Shown: piece after piece, positions 14,682-16,573 of the stretch | Position numbering within the stretch: the first letter of the stretch is position 1 | How the letters are laid out: each line of letters starts with the position of its first letter | DNA from: Flavobacteriaceae bacterium | GTDB taxonomy: Bacteria; Bacteroidota; Bacteroidia; Flavobacteriales; Flavobacteriaceae | Assembly (NCBI GenBank): GCA_019752245.1 | Contig: JAIEMH010000126.1 | Location: 1-16,573, forward strand | DNA length: 16,573 bases | Direction of reading: 5' to 3' | Translations under genes and position numbers: made by a program | The notes under the pieces: model-generated | Told to the model about the DNA's origin: nothing | What the model saw: only the letters and a program-made list of their open reading frames with translations | Databases searched by the model: none

Positions 14682-15864
14682 CTGTTCTGTAATTTTGTAA
14701 TGTTGCCAAATCTTTGTCGCCTCTTCCTGATAAATTCACGACCACAACATCGGTAGTTTTCAATTTCATTTTATGCAAATATGCCAAAGCATGTGCCGAT
14801 TCAATCGCTGGAATAATACCTTCTATTCGAGACAAATCGTAAGCCGCTTGCATCGCTTCTTCATCGGTTATTGAAACTACTTCTGCCTTTTTAGTATCGT
14901 GCAAATAAGAATGAATCGGACCAATTCCGGGATAATCCAATCCTGCCGAAATTGAATGCGGTTCTACAATTTGTCCATCATCGGTTTGAATTAAGTAGGT
15001 TTTACTTCCGTGAATGATTCCTTTTTTACCCAAAGCAATTGTTGCTGCCGTTTTTCCAGAATGAACTCCTAAACCTCCAGCTTCCACAGCAATTAATTGG
15101 GTTTTTCCATTGTCAATAAAATGATAGAAAGCTCCAATTGCATTACTTCCGCCTCCAAGGCAAGCCACAACATAATCTGGGTTTTCATCGCCTGTTTTTT
15201 CCTTCAATTGGATTTTGATTTCTTCGCTGATAACCGATTGAAATTGCGCCACCAAATCGGGATAAGGATGCGGACCAACAACGGAACCAATGATATAATG
15301 TGTTCCGACAGGATCGTTTATCCAAGCTCGAATAGCTTCGTTAGTAGCATCTTTCAAGGTTTTACTTCCGCTAGTTGCAGGTTGAATTTTCGCACCCAAA
15401 AGGCGCATGCGTTCAACATTTGGTTTTTGGCGTTCAATGTCGATTTCGCCCATGTAAATTGTGCAATCCAATCCCAATAAAGCACATGCAGTAGCTGTTG
15501 CAACGCCATGTTGACCCGCGCCAGTTTCAGCAATAATTCTTTTTTTATTTAATCTTTTGGCCAACAAAACTTGACCAATTGCATTGTTAATTTTGTGTGC
15601 GCCAGTGTGATTTAAATCTTCTCTTTTCAAATAAATTTGCGCCTGGAATTGCTCCGATAAATTCTTCGAAAAATACAATGGTGTTGGTCGCCCAACATAA
15701 TCTTTTAATAACAATTTGAATTCTTTTTGAAAGTCTTCAGTTGCTATGATTTGCAAATAATTTTGTTGCAATTCCAATACGTTTGGATACAACATTTCTG
15801 GTACAAATGCACCGCCAAATTCGCCATAAAATCCGTTTTCATCAGGTTGTAAAGTCGTTTTCAT
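14671..15864 (-). CDS. trpB: Tryptophan synthase beta subunit
   Basis: A 397-residue PLP enzyme that condenses indole with serine to give tryptophan, in an alpha2-beta2 complex with TrpA. The PLP lysine is K91 in HTGAHKINNA, the catalytic glutamate is E113 in IAETGAGQHG, and the cofactor phosphate loop is CLGGGSNAIG (about 234-243). The C-terminal SGRGDKD (about 379-385) carries the serine near the PLP ring nitrogen. The N-terminus, with GFYGEFGGAFVPEML at 11-25, is the classical TrpB1 form made to pair with TrpA, not the stand-alone TrpB2. It overlaps trpF by 4 bases at its start and trpA by 11 at its end. Confidence 0.97.
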   Translation of the reverse strand: MKTTLQPDENGFYGEFGGAFVPEMLYPNVLELQQNYLQIIATEDFQKEFKLLLKDYVGRPTPLYFSKNLSEQFQAQIYLKREDLNHTGAHKINNAIGQVLLAKRLNKKRIIAETGAGQHGVATATACALLGLDCTIYMGEIDIERQKPNVERMRLLGAKIQPATSGSKTLKDATNEAIRAWINDPVGTHYIIGSVVGPHPYPDLVAQFQSVISEEIKIQLKEKTGDENPDYVVACLGGGSNAIGAFYHFIDNGKTQLIAVEAGGLGVHSGKTAATIALGKKGIIHGSKTYLIQTDDGQIVEPHSISAGLDYPGIGPIHSYLHDTKKAEVVSITDEEAMQAAYDLSRIEGIIPAIESAHALAYLHKMKLKTTDVVVVNLSGRGDKDLATLQNYRTDEK

Positions 15865-16487
15865 CGTCTTCTTATTTTTTCTATTAATTCGCTAACTTCT
15901 TCAGTAATTTTTTTAGTATTTGAATCTTCTAATCTGCTATTGAAATCCAATCCAGCTAACATCGGATACTTATTAAATTTAAGCTTACCGATAGTATGAA
16001 TGCTTAGTCCGCCACTTAAAATAAATGGTTTGGATAAAGTATAATTTTCTAATAATTCCCAATCAAATGTTTTTCCGCTTCCACCATATTTAGGCGTTTT
16101 AGTGTCAAATAAAAAGTAATCGCAAACATTTTCATAAGCCACAACATCATTAAAATTGAAATAATTGTCTACCGAAAATACTTTGATAACATTGATGTTG
16201 TTTTCTTTTAAAACTTTGCAATCAGCAACCGATTCATTTCCGTGTAATTGAATAAAATCAAACGAAAATTGCTTTTGAATTTCAATAATTCGATTAACAT
16301 CTTCATTTACAAAAACCGCAACTTTTTTTATGTTTTCAGGTAATTTTTCTATTGATTTATTTGAAAAATCTTCACCAACATAACGCTTCGATTTTGGATA
16401 AAAAATAAATCCCATATAATCGGGTTGCAAGGCGCCGACTTCAAGTATGTTTTTCGGAAATTTCATTCCGCAAATCTTTATTTTCAT
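15861..16487 (-). CDS. trpF: Phosphoribosylanthranilate isomerase
   Basis: A 208-residue TIM-barrel isomerase converting phosphoribosylanthranilate to the carboxyphenylamino-deoxyribulose phosphate used by TrpC. The catalytic cysteine is C6 in KICGMK, and the catalytic aspartate is D128 in LFDTKTPKYGGSGKTFDW. Phosphate contacts are in LSGGL (157-161) and GLDFNSRLE (179-187). It is a separate gene here, not fused to trpC as in enterobacteria. Its ATG overlaps the trpC stop as ATGA, and its own stop overlaps the trpB start in the same way, so the operon is tightly coupled. Confidence 0.95.
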   Translation of the reverse strand: MKIKICGMKFPKNILEVGALQPDYMGFIFYPKSKRYVGEDFSNKSIEKLPENIKKVAVFVNEDVNRIIEIQKQFSFDFIQLHGNESVADCKVLKENNINVIKVFSVDNYFNFNDVVAYENVCDYFLFDTKTPKYGGSGKTFDWELLENYTLSKPFILSGGLSIHTIGKLKFNKYPMLAGLDFNSRLEDSNTKKITEEVSELIEKIRRR

Positions 16488-16573
16488 AACAACTGCTGAA
16501 TTAAAGTTTTACATTTTTCTGCCGGATTTTCCTCTTTCATAAAATATTCTCCCATTAAAAATCCATTAAATCC
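16484..16573 (-). CDS. trpC: Indole-3-glycerol phosphate synthase, C-terminal end only
   Basis: The last 29 codons and stop of a gene that runs off the window edge. The visible residues GFNGFLMGEYFMKEENPAEK match the C-terminal barrel end of TrpC, where a GF(D/N)GFL(I/M)GE strand-loop binds phosphate and is followed by MKxENP. The TGA stop overlaps the trpF ATG by 4 bases. Its position upstream of trpF in a trpC-F-B-A order supports the call. The rest of the gene and the operon promoter lie outside the window. Confidence 0.9.
   Translation of the reverse strand, partial: GFNGFLMGEYFMKEENPAEKCKTLIQQLL

Overview
The window is chromosomal DNA from a member of the Flavobacteriaceae, most likely Flavobacterium or a close relative. 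The evidence is low GC content, promoters of the Bacteroidota type (TTG, about 19-21 bases, then TAnnTTTG), starts without Shine-Dalgarno sequences, a secreted M1 peptidase with a type IX secretion (T9SS) C-terminal sorting domain, and small membrane proteins (TM2, DUF2752) and a DUF4286 protein in arrangements usual for this group. Almost everything is core or housekeeping. I see no insertion sequence, phage, CRISPR array, defence island or biosynthetic cluster.

Layout. Positions 79-992 (minus) hold three tightly packed small membrane-protein genes: TM2 domain, DUF2752, and a 56-residue one-helix protein. Positions 1093-2049 (minus) encode a D-2-hydroxyacid dehydrogenase of the phosphoglycerate dehydrogenase type. 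Divergent from it is an AT-rich orphan gene for a secreted protein (2107-2829). A gene-free stretch (2830-3194) holds a structured element resembling a repeated flavobacterial RNA, then the promoter of a CorA-type Mg transporter (3195-4124). That gene converges on and overlaps by 4 bases an MgtE Mg transporter, which ends a minus-strand run: TPR lipoprotein-like/secreted protein, DUF4286, a small gene broken by a stop codon, rsmA and mgtE (8649 down to 4121). serS lies upstream of this run with its own promoter and a hairpin between serS and the TPR gene.

On the plus strand follow the T9SS-secreted M1 peptidase (10177-12096) with a strong terminator, rseP (12174-13520), and tRNA-Asn (13662-13735) with a consensus promoter and a terminator. 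The right end is the distal part of a tryptophan operon on the minus strand: trpC (end only), trpF, trpB, trpA, all overlapping, ended by a strand-specific terminator at 13860-13890.

The items most worth a second look are the nonsense-broken small gene between the DUF4286 gene and rsmA, the long hairpin in front of the TPR gene, the candidate structured RNA before corA, the two unrelated Mg transporters sharing overlapping stop codons, and the very short DUF4870-like protein. None amounts to a clearly new biological system.
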